The notes: generated by a model from the letters alone, not told the origin. A stretch of 47,631 bases of DNA from Streptomyces sp. LS1784 (GCF_020103755.1 NZ_JAHSQD010000008.1:1-47631); one strand, 5' to 3'; numbered from the stretch's first letter, positions 15,274 through 23,324 are shown. Translations and numbers: made by a program.

Positions 15274-15717
15274 CTATTCGCTCAGGTCGACGCCTGGAAG
15301 ATCGTCGGACGGGAGCCCTTCTAGCACTCGGGCCTGCTCGATGACGGTGTGCACCATCTTGAGGCTCGCGGTGGAAAGGCCGGCGGACCGAAGGGCGACC
15401 GTTGCGATCTGCTGGTCCCGCATCGCGGCGACGAGCTGGATCTCAGCGGCGGTGCGCTCGGCCACCTCATCGTCGAAGAAGTAGCCGGCGGGCACGCCGA
15501 AGAAGTCGGCGAGGGCCTTGATGGTGGCCATCTTGGGGTTGCTTCGCGCACCGGTACGCAGTTGCTGGATGCCGCTGGCGGTGATGGCGCCTTCGCCGGC
15601 CTCCTTGATGGCGTTGGCCACCTCGGCGTACGTGTACGCGCCGCGACCCTTTGGGTGAACCTCCCGGAACAGCTTGTCCAGCCGGTCGGCGAACGTTCGC
15701 CCTGCTCCGTTGATCAT
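15274..15717 (-). CDS. XRE-type HTH repressor, 147 aa
   Basis: The ATG at 15717 is preceded by a full AGGAGG with 5-nt spacing, which is why it is preferred over the GTG at 15723. The HTH occupies about residues 8-80: FADRLDKLFREVHP, TYAEVANAIKEAGEG, TASGIQQLRTGA, then IKALADFFGVPAGYFFDDE. The remaining 60 residues form a helical dimerisation-like tail. It is convergent with the MmyB-type regulator and divergent from the replication region at 16143, so it may be the master repressor of the mobilizable element, or the partner of the ImmA-type peptidase. Confidence 0.85.
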   Translation of the reverse strand: MINGAGRTFADRLDKLFREVHPKGRGAYTYAEVANAIKEAGEGAITASGIQQLRTGARSNPKMATIKALADFFGVPAGYFFDDEVAERTAAEIQLVAAMRDQQIATVALRSAGLSTASLKMVHTVIEQARVLEGLPSDDLPGVDLSE

Positions 15718-16142
15718 GCCCACCTCCTGTCGTCACGACCAGTGTAGCCACTGCAGTGTGTGGTCTCGCCCCCTGAGGCTCAAATCTCGACACAGCAGTT
15801 GACTCAGTGGCGCAACTGGAGTGTACGTTGATCCTGCCGAAACGGGCTCAGCAGTGGAAATCCCCTGGTGGGGCGCCAGGCAAACGCTCTGGACTGGCCG
15901 TGCAGGTGCCCCCTATGGTGCTGCTCCCGCAAGCAGCCCGGGGCGGGGCCAGCAGGTTGGCCCCAGCCGCACCGGGCTTGCACAGACCCCGAACTGAGCG
16001 GAAATGAGACCGGCGCCCGGGAGCTACCAACTCCCAGACGCCGGGCCGGCATCCCGAAGGGTGCCGATTCACAACCACGCACGCAGCGGGACTTCTTTGC
16101 ACGAGACCGCTGCATGCGCTCCTACGAGCCACGGAGTATCGC
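15718..16142. promoter_or_regulatory. 425-bp control region of the mobile-element core
   Basis: The region separates the leftward XRE repressor from the rightward replication genes and contains no supported ORF. Possible operators are CAGTG (15740-15744)/CACTG (15749-15753) and CAGTTG (15797-15802)/CAACTG (15813-15818). A rightward promoter is possible with TTGACT at 15799-15804, which overlaps the second inverted pair, and TACGTT at 15824-15829. That layout would let the repressor block the promoter. The leader from about 15830 to 16142 is long and could carry RNA structure. Confidence 0.4.
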
Positions 16143-16451
16143 ATGCCTGCCACGCACAGGGGAACTGCCCACCCGGATCAAGAGCGTCACCGTCGGCTCG
16201 CGTCCCGGCTCAACGACATGATCCCCGGCGCCGCCACTCTGCGGATCAGCCTGACTGATCCGAACCACCGGTGGCCCCACCCCCATGCCTCCGCAGTGGA
16301 CACGGCCGGTCAGCCGATCGACATCACCCGCGTCACCGCCAAGGTCGCCGCCTGCTGGGTGCTGCGGATGTGGCCCGACGCCGACTGGAGCCTGCCCCAC
16401 ACCCTGGACCTCGACACCGCAGAGCTCGCCCTCGCCGGTCGGGGCCGCTGA
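16143..16451 (+). CDS. hypothetical protein of the mobile element, 102 aa
   Basis: ATG 16143 follows ACGGAG. The protein has no recognised domain; features are ERHRRLASRLNDMIPGAATL near the start and ITRVTAKVAACWVLRMWPDADWSLPH in the second half. It lies first in the rightward block, with its stop 1 bp before the ATG of the replication gene, which indicates co-expression and perhaps a role in replication control. Function unknown. Confidence 0.65.
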   Translation: MPATHRGTAHPDQERHRRLASRLNDMIPGAATLRISLTDPNHRWPHPHASAVDTAGQPIDITRVTAKVAACWVLRMWPDADWSLPHTLDLDTAELALAGRGR

Positions 16452-16452
16452 C

Positions 16453-17490
16453 ATGGCTCGCATCCGATCGGTCAAGCCGGAGACCTGGGTTTCCGAGACG
16501 CTGGCCGAGGTGTCCATACCGGCGATGGTCACCTTCCTCGGCATGACCAACCATGCCGACGACCACGGCAGGCACCGCGACCAAGCCGCGATCATCTACG
16601 GCCTGATCTGGCCGCTGCGCGACGAGATCAGCCGGGCGGACGTCGAGGACCACCTTCGGCAGCTCGCTGCCGTCGGCGCGATCTGCCGGTACACCGGCTG
16701 CGACGGCCGCAAGTACTTCCACTATCCGACCTGGCACAACCACCAGAAGATCGACAAGCCGAGCCTCTCCCGGCTGCCCGCATGCCCGCACTGCGAGCCG
16801 GAGCGGTGTGGTGTCTGCAAGGGTCCCTGCATCCAGCGGGCCGCCCTCGTCGACGCCTCGGGAACCGCCGATGAGCAAGCCCCGAGTGCTCGCGGCGAAT
16901 TCGCCGAGGCCTCGGCGAACGCACCCGCCGGGCTCGATCAGCTCCCCGAACTGTCGTCGGTACTGCCCGCTCGTCTCGCCTCCGGGGATGGCGCTGACGC
17001 AACTGTTCACTCGGCGGCGGCTCCGACTCAGAGGAAAATCGCAGGTCAGGCGATATTCGCCGAGGACTCCCCGAAGGCTCGCCGAGTCCTCCCGGAGCCC
17101 TCGGCGCCTGGATCTAGGATCTTGGATCCTGGATCTTCTTTCCCTACGGGGCGCCAGGCGCCCGACGCGGACACCGTCTCGGCCAACCAGCTGATCGGCG
17201 AGTACGTCGCCGCCTGCAGCCAGCGCCCGCCGGGCAGCGTGCTGGGCCACCTCGGCAAGGTCGTCAAGACCCTGCTGGACGAGGGCATCGCGGCCGAGCA
17301 CGTCCGGTCCGGGCTGCGGCGGTTCGCCGAGATCCAGGGCCACCCGTCCCGGCTGCCGAGCCTGGTCAACGACGCCATGAACGCACAGGGCACTGGTTTG
17401 GTGCGGCCGGGAATCCGGCCTAACGTGCCCGCTCACCAGGCGTGGACCAACCCGGTCGACGCCGTCGCCGCCTACGCCGAGGAGCTGTGA
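16453..17490 (+). CDS. replication initiator-like protein, 345 aa
   Basis: The first about 115 residues (MARIRSVKPETWVSETLAEV, VTFLGMTNHADDHGRHRDQA, VEDHLRQLAAVGAICRY, KYFHYPTWHNHQKIDKPS) match the winged-helix N-terminus of phage/plasmid DnaD-like replisome organisers. A Cys cluster (CPHCEPERCGVCKGPC, about 116-132) follows, then a low-complexity linker, then a C-terminal helical part (VSANQLIGEYVAACSQRP, LRRFAEIQGHPSRLPSLVND). The linker DNA contains four tandem 7-bp repeats (listed separately). Its stop shares a base with the ATG of the DnaC-like gene (TGATG), as expected for an initiator/loader pair. Confidence 0.75.
   Translation: MARIRSVKPETWVSETLAEVSIPAMVTFLGMTNHADDHGRHRDQAAIIYGLIWPLRDEISRADVEDHLRQLAAVGAICRYTGCDGRKYFHYPTWHNHQKIDKPSLSRLPACPHCEPERCGVCKGPCIQRAALVDASGTADEQAPSARGEFAEASANAPAGLDQLPELSSVLPARLASGDGADATVHSAAAPTQRKIAGQAIFAEDSPKARRVLPEPSAPGSRILDPGSSFPTGRQAPDADTVSANQLIGEYVAACSQRPPGSVLGHLGKVVKTLLDEGIAAEHVRSGLRRFAEIQGHPSRLPSLVNDAMNAQGTGLVRPGIRPNVPAHQAWTNPVDAVAAYAEEL
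17103..17162 (+). repeat. four 7-bp iterons inside the rep gene, flanked by inverted repeat
   Basis: GGATCTA (17110-17116), GGATCTT (17117-17123), GGATCCT (17124-17130) and GGATCTT (17131-17137) run without gaps in an unusually AT-rich patch. They are bracketed by GGCGCCTGG (17103-17111) and its complement CCAGGCGCC (17154-17162). Iterons within the initiator gene recall the lambda O arrangement, so this is a candidate replication origin. The encoded peptide is the linker GSRILDPGSS, which is unlikely to need such DNA. Confidence 0.6.
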
Positions 17491-18197
17491 TGCGCACCCA
17501 CCGCGACCCGCAGACCCTCGCCGATGGCCCCTCGGTGCTCGACCGGATGGCCCGGATCCTCGCCGCCCGGGGGATCCAGCAGGCCACCGTCGACGCTCTC
17601 CCGGACGAGGCGGAGCCGTACTCGCCGGAGGACGCGCTGTCCGCCGGGATGCCGCCGCGCTACCGCGATGCGGTCGCCGAGCACCCGCAGGTCCTCGCCT
17701 GGGTCCGGCAGGTCGCCGTCCAGGCCGTCGCCCCGAGCCTCGGCGCCCGCCGCCAGGTCGCCACCGGCCCCAGCCTGCTGATGGCCGGGGTCGTAGGCGC
17801 GGGCAAGACCCACGAGGCGTACGGCGCCGTCCGCGCCCTGGTGCAGGCCGGCATCGGCGTGCGCTGGCGGGCGACCACCGCCGCCGACCTCTACGCGGAC
17901 CTTCGGCCCAGCTCCGACACCGACGCCGAGCGGGTCCTCGCCGCCTACAGCCGGGTGCCGCTGCTGATCCTCGACGACCTCGGCGCCGCCAAGAGCTCCG
18001 AGTTCGTCGAAGAGCAGACCTACCGGCTGATCAACCGCCGCTACAACCACATGCTCCCGACCCTGATCACCAGCAACCTGCCGATCAAGGACCTCCGCAC
18101 CTGCCTCGGTGACCGCGTCACCTCCCGGCTCGCACAGATGACCACCCGGGTCTCCTTCGAGCCGGTCGACCGCAGACGCCTCCAGCGCGCCGCCTGA
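17490..18197 (+). CDS. DnaC-like helicase-loader ATPase, 235 aa
   Basis: ATG 17490 overlaps the preceding stop by one base. Walker A is GVVGAGKTH (about residues 96-104), Walker B is LLILDDLGAA (about 155-164), followed by sensor-like LPTLITSNLPIKDL and the arginine region DRVTSRLAQM. These are the landmarks of DnaC/IstB-type AAA+ proteins. Next to a replisome-organiser-like protein, it most likely loads the replicative helicase at the element's origin. An IstB role is unlikely as no IstA transposase is adjacent. Confidence 0.85.
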   Translation: MRTHRDPQTLADGPSVLDRMARILAARGIQQATVDALPDEAEPYSPEDALSAGMPPRYRDAVAEHPQVLAWVRQVAVQAVAPSLGARRQVATGPSLLMAGVVGAGKTHEAYGAVRALVQAGIGVRWRATTAADLYADLRPSSDTDAERVLAAYSRVPLLILDDLGAAKSSEFVEEQTYRLINRRYNHMLPTLITSNLPIKDLRTCLGDRVTSRLAQMTTRVSFEPVDRRRLQRAA

Positions 18198-18306
18198 CCG
18201 CCGCCGCGCCCGGCCGCCCGATGGCGAGCCGCCCACCCCTCATCGAACCAGCGCCCCTCTCCGCCGACACAGCCCCGCGCGCGGAGAGCGATCGGAGCAA
18301 CCCCGC

Positions 18307-18873
18307 ATGACCACCACCGCGACCCCTGCCCGCCACCGCAGCCTCGGCGACCACACCTGGCAGGACCAGGCCGCCTGCAACCCGACCGAATACAACCCCG
18401 TCGACCCGGAGACCTTCTTCCCAGGACCGGAGGAAGCCGACAAGATCGCCACCGCCAAGGCGCTGTGCGCCCAGTGCCCCGTCGCCCGCGCCTGCCTGGA
18501 CGCCGCCCTCGAAACTGGTGACACCCACGGCGTCAGGGGCGGGCTCACCGAGGAGGAACGCGAACCCCTGCACGCCAAGATCAACGACCGCCTCGACTAC
18601 AGCCGCGTCAACGACACCCTCGCCGGACGCGATGTCCACCTCACGAAGGCCGAGCGCCGAGCGGTCGCCCTCGCCGGGTACCGTCAGGGCGTCCCGGTCG
18701 AACGACTCGCCTGGCTCCTCAAGATCACCGATGAGCACGCCCTCAAGCTCTACCGCGAGACCCGCCGGGCGATCCGCCACCGGCAGATCGCCGAGGAAGC
18801 CTCCCGCGCTGCATCGGCCGGCACCGGCGCTACCGACCAGCTCGGCCGCGACGACTTCGGGACGGCCGCATGA
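18307..18873 (+). CDS. WhiB-family iron-sulfur regulator, 188 aa
   Basis: Four cluster-binding cysteines are present: C24 (QAACNP), C54 and C57 (LCAQCP) and C63 (RACLDAAL), followed by the beta-turn GVRGGLTEEER. The C-terminal extension (about 100-188) has an additional helix-turn-helix-like stretch (VALAGYRQGVPVERLAWLL) and basic residues RRAIRHRQ. WhiB-like proteins are common on actinomycete plasmids and phages, where they modulate host sigma-factor-dependent transcription. The gene overlaps the DUF2637 gene by 4 bp (ATGA). The length is longer than most Wbl proteins (about 80-130 aa). Confidence 0.92.
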   Translation: MTTTATPARHRSLGDHTWQDQAACNPTEYNPVDPETFFPGPEEADKIATAKALCAQCPVARACLDAALETGDTHGVRGGLTEEEREPLHAKINDRLDYSRVNDTLAGRDVHLTKAERRAVALAGYRQGVPVERLAWLLKITDEHALKLYRETRRAIRHRQIAEEASRAASAGTGATDQLGRDDFGTAA

Positions 18874-19868
18874 GCACCACCACGCCGACCACCGCCCACG
18901 TCACCGGCTGGGACCGGGCCGTCGTCATCGCCCTCGGCGCCGCCGGGTGCGCGCTCTCGTACGACGCCCTTCAGCAGATGGCCGTTGCCATCCACGTCCG
19001 AGGCTTCCTCACCTACCTGTTCCCGCTCGTGATCGACGGGTTCATCTCCTACGGCGTGCGCGCCCTCCTGGTGCTGCGCGACGCCCCGCTGCGGGCCCGA
19101 ATCTACGTTTGGACGCTCTTCGGCGCGGCCACCGGGGCCAGCCTGTGGGCCAACGCCCTGCACGCGATCCGCCTGAACCAGCAGAGCGTCGCCAGCGGTC
19201 TCCGGCTGGGCGACACGGTGGTCGCTGTGCTGTCCACCATCGCTCCGCTCGCTCTGGCCGGAGCCGTTCACCTCTACATCCTCATCGCCCGCGGACAGGT
19301 CAACCCGGCTGACCCGGACAGCCGTCGTGACCGAGTGACCGAAGCCGACCTCGGTCAGGTGGCCGTCGAGGTTGACCTGACCGAGCGACCGGGTGAGCTG
19401 ACCGGCGGTCAGGACAGCATCGGCCACCTCGGTGCCGGTCAGCTGGTCAGCCGTCCGGTCACCGCCTCGGAGAACCCGCCGCAGCTGACCCCGGTCAACG
19501 CGGTCAGCCTGACCGAGCCCCCTGACCTGGGCGGTCACCCCGAAGCCGCCCAGCCGGTCACCAGCCGACCGGCCGTGCTCGGCCAGGTCACCGCCCCGAA
19601 GGTCAGCCCCGTCGAGACAGCCGGTCAGCCGGTCACCGGTCCGCAGGTCACTGACCGGGAGAGCGCTGACCGCCGCACTGACCTGGACACCGAGGAACTG
19701 CTGGCCATCGCCCGCGAGGCGGTCGAGGCGGAGGACAAGCTGACCCGCCGAGTGGTCGCCCAGGCGATCCGAGGCCAGCAGATCCCACTGTCCAGCGCGA
19801 CCCTGACCCAGCTGATGGCCCAGCTGCGCGACCAGCACGGTCAGCCGGTCACCGCCGGACGGTCCTGA
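18870..19868 (+). CDS. DUF2637 membrane protein, 332 aa
   Basis: ATG 18870 overlaps the WhiB stop. The first about 145 residues are DUF2637: four hydrophobic segments including VVIALGAAGCALSYDAL, FLTYLFPLVIDGFISYGVRA, YVWTLFGAATGASLWANAL and TIAPLALAGAVHLYIL. Such proteins are standard in Streptomyces plasmids beside transfer/spread genes. The C-terminal half is soluble and low-complexity (many VT, LT and GQ pairs), ending with a helical ELLAIAREAVEAEDKLTRRVVAQ segment that resembles a DNA-binding tail. The DNA of this half is packed with GGTCA/TGACC pentamers (see repeat entry). Role in transfer or spread is inferred. Confidence 0.8.
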   Translation: MSTTTPTTAHVTGWDRAVVIALGAAGCALSYDALQQMAVAIHVRGFLTYLFPLVIDGFISYGVRALLVLRDAPLRARIYVWTLFGAATGASLWANALHAIRLNQQSVASGLRLGDTVVAVLSTIAPLALAGAVHLYILIARGQVNPADPDSRRDRVTEADLGQVAVEVDLTERPGELTGGQDSIGHLGAGQLVSRPVTASENPPQLTPVNAVSLTEPPDLGGHPEAAQPVTSRPAVLGQVTAPKVSPVETAGQPVTGPQVTDRESADRRTDLDTEELLAIAREAVEAEDKLTRRVVAQAIRGQQIPLSSATLTQLMAQLRDQHGQPVTAGRS

Positions 19869-19915
19869 CCGACACCCTGCCGCCGGGGTGACCGATCCGG
19901 TCACCCCGGCCGGTC
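19298..19915. repeat. dense array of GGTCA/TGACC pentamers
   Basis: About 35 copies of GGTCA or its complement TGACC occur in roughly 620 bp, covering the 3' half of the DUF2637 gene and the following gap. They fall in different codon phases (GGT-CAG, C-GGT-CAC within CCG-GTC-ACC, CTG-ACC, CGT-GAC-CGA), which argues for selection on the DNA. A few pairs form GGTCAGCCGGTCACC (at 19623, 19839). Further TGACC copies appear at 20174 and 20217, just before the candidate oriT. The array is a candidate binding platform for a transfer or partition protein. Confidence 0.6.
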
Positions 19916-19951
19916 ACCCACCCCAACCACGACCGAACGAGGGCACCCACC

Positions 19952-20176
19952 ATGCGCACCACCCCCGCCACCTGGGCCGAGGCGGACTCCTGGCTCGCCG
20001 TCATGCTCCAGCGCGGCCACATCTACCGCGTCGAAACCGATTCTGACGGCACCCGAAGCGTTCAATGCGGCCAGCACTCCAGCCCCTGGACCCTCCACCA
20101 CCCAGTCCTCACGCTCGACTTCGTCGAGGACCTCCTCCGCGAGATCCGCCAGCGCGACAACGAGGCCAGCCGGTGA
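19952..20176 (+). CDS. hypothetical protein, 74 aa
   Basis: ATG 19952 is preceded by GAGGG with normal spacing. The small acidic protein has WAEADSWLAVMLQRGHIYRVE, a beta-like SDGTRSVQCGQHSSPW, and a C-terminal helix LDFVEDLLREIRQRD. No family was recognised. It sits between the DUF2637 gene and the candidate oriT/MobC, so a role in transfer is likely but unproven. Confidence 0.65.
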   Translation: MRTTPATWAEADSWLAVMLQRGHIYRVETDSDGTRSVQCGQHSSPWTLHHPVLTLDFVEDLLREIRQRDNEASR

Positions 20177-20229
20177 CCGCGCCCGGCCGGGACGGCACCA
20201 CGGCGGGACCAGAGCGTGACCGTGATCAG

Positions 20230-20296
20230 GCTCCTCGCGGAGCAAGTTGTGGGGTAAGGAGTCCTTACCCCGCCTGCGCCCCGAACGGAGCGCAGG
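20230..20296. other. candidate oriT: three consecutive inverted repeats
   Basis: Three perfect inverted repeats follow one another: GCTCC/GGAGC (20230-20234, 20239-20243); GGGGTAAGGA (20251-20260) with TCCTTACCCC (20262-20271) around one base; and CCTGCGC/GCGCAGG (20273-20279, 20290-20296). The position directly upstream of MobC and relaxase genes and the symmetry fit a MOB-type origin of transfer, with nicking expected beside the 10-bp repeat. The nic site itself was not identified. Confidence 0.55.
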
Positions 20297-20451
20297 CATC
20301 CCGGTCGGGGGCCGGCCCCGGGCGGGCGGGCCGCGCCCCGGCACGCGGCCCGCGGGGGGCGCCCCCCCCCGCCCCCCCGCCCGCCGCCCCGCCACCCCGG
20401 GCGCCGGCAGACCCAGGGGGGCCTGCCGCCGACCGGGAAGTCGGCCCAGGG

Positions 20452-20877
20452 GTGCCGACCACGGGGGAGGAGGAGCAACAGCCGACCGCCGCCCGCGCCA
20501 CGCCGCGCCGACGCCTTCGCCAGAGCGTGCCGCGCGCCAACCGCGTCTGTCCCCGCTTCAGCGACCCCGAGTGGTCCCTCCTCCAGCACGCCGCCGCCCG
20601 AGCCGACCTCGCCCCCGGCGGCTACACCGCTGCCGCCGCGGTGGCTGCCGCCGCCAGCACCGACCCCAGCGCTGCCGTCGCTGACTACCGGCGCGGCATC
20701 CAGGAACTCATGGAGTCCAACCGCCAGCTCGGCGCCGTGGGCAACAACCTCAACCAGCTCGCCCACTACGTGAACGCCGGCGGCCAGCCGGGCGCCGAGC
20801 TCCGCCAGCTCCTGGCCCGCGTCGAAGCCTCCATCGACGCGGTCGACGACGCCGTCGACTGGCTCATCCGCCGGTGA
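20452..20877 (+). CDS. mobC: MobC-type relaxosome protein, 141 aa
   Basis: The protein carries a basic N-terminus (TPRRRLRQSVPRANR) followed by the MobC core: VCPRFSDPEWSLLQHAA, ARADLAPGGYTAAAA, then ELMESNRQLGAVGNNLNQLA and HYVNAGGQPG. This matches the relaxosome accessory proteins that help the relaxase bind oriT. The frame is open back to a GTG at 20173 that overlaps the previous stop, but that extension would run through the candidate oriT and a low-complexity C-rich tract (about 20340-20400); the GTG at 20452 is therefore preferred, with moderate certainty. The stop overlaps the relaxase start by 4 bp. Confidence 0.8.
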   Translation: MPTTGEEEQQPTAARATPRRRLRQSVPRANRVCPRFSDPEWSLLQHAAARADLAPGGYTAAAAVAAAASTDPSAAVADYRRGIQELMESNRQLGAVGNNLNQLAHYVNAGGQPGAELRQLLARVEASIDAVDDAVDWLIRR

Positions 20878-22622
20878 TCCCCAAGATCCGCACCGGCACC
20901 GACCGCGCCTTCCCCCTCATCGACTACCTCTTCGGCCCCGGCAAGCACGAGGAGCACACCGACCAGCACCTCGTCGCCTCCTGGAACGGCTTCGCGCCCG
21001 ACCCGGGCCCCAACCCGGAGCGCCACCAGGTCGCCAAACTCGCCAACCAGCTCGACCAGCCGGTCAAGGCCCTCGGCCAGCAGGCACCGGCCACCAGGAT
21101 CTGGCACTGCTCGCTCCGAACCGCCCCCGGCGACCGGCACCTCGACGACGCCGAGTGGGCCACCATCGCCCGGCGCATCGTCCACGCCACCGGCATCGCC
21201 CCCAAGGGCGACACCGCCGCCTGCCGCTGGGTCGCCGTCCGCCACGCCGACGACCACATCCACATCGCCGCCACCCTCGTCCGCCAGGACGGCCGCCTCG
21301 CCAACCTCTCCTTCGACAAGCGCAAGGCCCAGGCCGAAGCCCGCCTCATAGAGAAGGAGTACGGCCTGCGCCGGCTCAACCCCGGCGACGGCACCGCCGC
21401 CAAGAACCCCACCAGCCAGGAGCACTTCAAGGCCGAACGCACCGGCCGCACCGAGCCCCCACGCGAAACCCTGCGCGAAGCCGTCCGCCAAGCCGTCGCC
21501 GGAGCCGACAACGAGCAGGAGTTCTTCACCCGCCTGCGCGAAGCCGGCCTTCGGGTGAAGCTGCGCCACGCCCCCTCCGGCGACGTCCTCGGCTACAACG
21601 TGGCTCTGCCCGGCGACCGCAACCGTGCCGGCGAGCCCATTTGGTTCCCCGGGTCCAAACTCGCCCCTGACCTCTCCCTGCCCCGAATCCGCCGCCGCCT
21701 CGATGCCGCACCCGCCACCGCAACCCCGGAGCCGGACGACCGCCCGGCCCGCGCCGACCGCTCCGCTCCCGCCCGTCGACGCCGGGATGCCGCCGGCATC
21801 GCCGAGCGCACCCTGGCCGTCCTCGACCAGGACGACGACGAAGCCGCCGCCCAGCTCGTCGGAGCGGGCGAACTCCTCGACGCCCTCGCCCAGACCTCCC
21901 TGGCCGCCACCCGAGCCGAACTCCGAGCAGCCGCCCGCGCCTTCGAGCGCACCACGCGGAGCCACGTCCGCGCCGAGACCGCCGACATCCGCGCCCTACG
22001 CTCCGCCGCCCGCTGCATCGTCCACGCCGGCAGCGCCCTCGGCCGCGGCGAGGACGGCGGCGCCACCGCCATGGTCCTGTCCACCCTCGTCCTGGTCACC
22101 CTCGCCGCCGCCCGCTGGCACTCCGCCCGCGGCCACGCCCAGCAGGCAGCCGCCTCCCGCCAGGCCGCCGACCACCTGCGCGCCGCTTACCAGCGGGCCG
22201 CAGCCACCCCGATGCGCACGATGCGCGAGGCGGGTCGCGCTCTACCCGCGGCCGAGCGCCGCCGCCACGACACCACCATCCACACCGTCCTCGGCAGCGA
22301 CCGGCGGCCGTCGGCGCCGGTCCGCGGCCACGACGCCCTGGCCGCGGTCCTCGCCGAAGCCGAGCAAGCCGGCCACGACCCGAAGGCCCTGCTGGAGGAA
22401 GCTTCCTCCTGGCGCGAACTCGACACCGCCCGTAGCCGCGACGACGTCCTGGTCTGGCGCATCCGCCGCATCGCCGACCTCCCCGCGAGCCCCCAGCCCC
22501 CGCACCAGGCTCCGGCAACCACCAGGAACGGCACGAAGCCGGGCCGCCCCGCACAGCGTTCCGCCCAGCCGATGCCGGCCCAGTGCGCGACCGACCCGCA
22601 CCGTCCGACCCCGCGCCGCTAA
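20874..22622 (+). CDS. MobA-type relaxase, 582 aa
   Basis: GTG 20874 overlaps the MobC stop (GTGA). The N-terminal about 200 residues are the relaxase domain: an early YLFGPG (Tyr candidate at about residue 18), WHCSLRTAPGDRHLDDAEW, and the metal-binding HxH in RHADDHIHIAATLVRQDGR followed by EARLIEKEYGLRRL. Residues about 240-300 are a second structured part, and the rest is alanine/arginine-rich helical (AAAARWHSARGHAQQAAAS) with the tail variable. The family is MOBP-like as judged by the DHIH motif. It should nick at the upstream oriT. No coupling protein or mating-channel gene is present, so transfer needs a helper. Confidence 0.88.
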   Translation: MIPKIRTGTDRAFPLIDYLFGPGKHEEHTDQHLVASWNGFAPDPGPNPERHQVAKLANQLDQPVKALGQQAPATRIWHCSLRTAPGDRHLDDAEWATIARRIVHATGIAPKGDTAACRWVAVRHADDHIHIAATLVRQDGRLANLSFDKRKAQAEARLIEKEYGLRRLNPGDGTAAKNPTSQEHFKAERTGRTEPPRETLREAVRQAVAGADNEQEFFTRLREAGLRVKLRHAPSGDVLGYNVALPGDRNRAGEPIWFPGSKLAPDLSLPRIRRRLDAAPATATPEPDDRPARADRSAPARRRRDAAGIAERTLAVLDQDDDEAAAQLVGAGELLDALAQTSLAATRAELRAAARAFERTTRSHVRAETADIRALRSAARCIVHAGSALGRGEDGGATAMVLSTLVLVTLAAARWHSARGHAQQAAASRQAADHLRAAYQRAAATPMRTMREAGRALPAAERRRHDTTIHTVLGSDRRPSAPVRGHDALAAVLAEAEQAGHDPKALLEEASSWRELDTARSRDDVLVWRIRRIADLPASPQPPHQAPATTRNGTKPGRPAQRSAQPMPAQCATDPHRPTPRR

Positions 22623-22713
22623 CCCCACCGGCCCAGCCCGTCGGGCACAAACCCCCTCGACACCCGGCCCCACCAGGTGTTACGCAAGAACCCGAGCACC
22701 GAACGGAGAGCCC

Positions 22714-23103
22714 GTGACCAGAACCGACGAGCGCACCACGAGCACCCCGAGCCCGACCACCACCCCGGCTGCCGACCCCCTCCTGCAGCTGGAGTACGAC
22801 AGCCGACCGCCGAGCGGCCCGGACGCGGTTCGCCTCGTGAGGTGCCCCACCGAACTGGCGCTCCGCGGTATGCCTGTCATCTGCCCGAAGTGCCGGGCGT
22901 GCCGGGACTGGCTGCTGATCAACCACCGGCGCCACGTCTGGATCGGTTGCCGCTGCGGGGAGGAGTGGCTGGAGCCCGAGATCACCCGCAGGGACTTCGA
23001 CGCGATGATCGCCGACCCATCCTGGACGCACTACCGCACCCTTGACGAGGCATGCACCGCCCTGGGGTTCGACGGCCTCTTCGCCGGGCTCTACCTGGAA
23101 TGA
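22714..23103 (+). CDS. zinc-ribbon hypothetical protein, 129 aa
   Basis: GTG 22714 follows ACGGAGAGCCC. After a low-complexity Thr/Pro start, the core has ELALRGMPVICPKCRACRDW and HVWIGCRCGEEW, giving a likely zinc site with CxxCxxC and CxC. The end is helical (RDFDAMIADPSWTHYRTLDE). Many plasmid-borne Streptomyces proteins share this type of zinc ribbon; function is unknown. It lies 91 bp after the relaxase and in the same direction. Confidence 0.7.
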   Translation: MTRTDERTTSTPSPTTTPAADPLLQLEYDSRPPSGPDAVRLVRCPTELALRGMPVICPKCRACRDWLLINHRRHVWIGCRCGEEWLEPEITRRDFDAMIADPSWTHYRTLDEACTALGFDGLFAGLYLE

Positions 23104-23324
23104 TCTTGATGTCTCGCCAGTCCCAACTCGTGGTCCTGCACGGGTCCGCGCTTCATCGAGGCCCGAGCCTCAGCTTGGTGTTATGCCGCTACCCGGGCAC
23201 GGGCGTCGTGCTGATGAGCCTACGATGGTCGTCTGCAGCGGAGGTGACGTCAGTTGCGTCCCCCGTGGGCTGGTGCTGCCTGCGGGACCGAGTGGCGGCA
23301 GGGGAGAGCGGAGCGGCTGAAACT

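Noticed and set aside
20173..20451. N-terminal extension of MobC from GTG 20173
   Set aside because: The GTGA overlap is tempting, but the extension would encode the oriT-like repeats and a Pro/Arg low-complexity stretch not expected in MobC.
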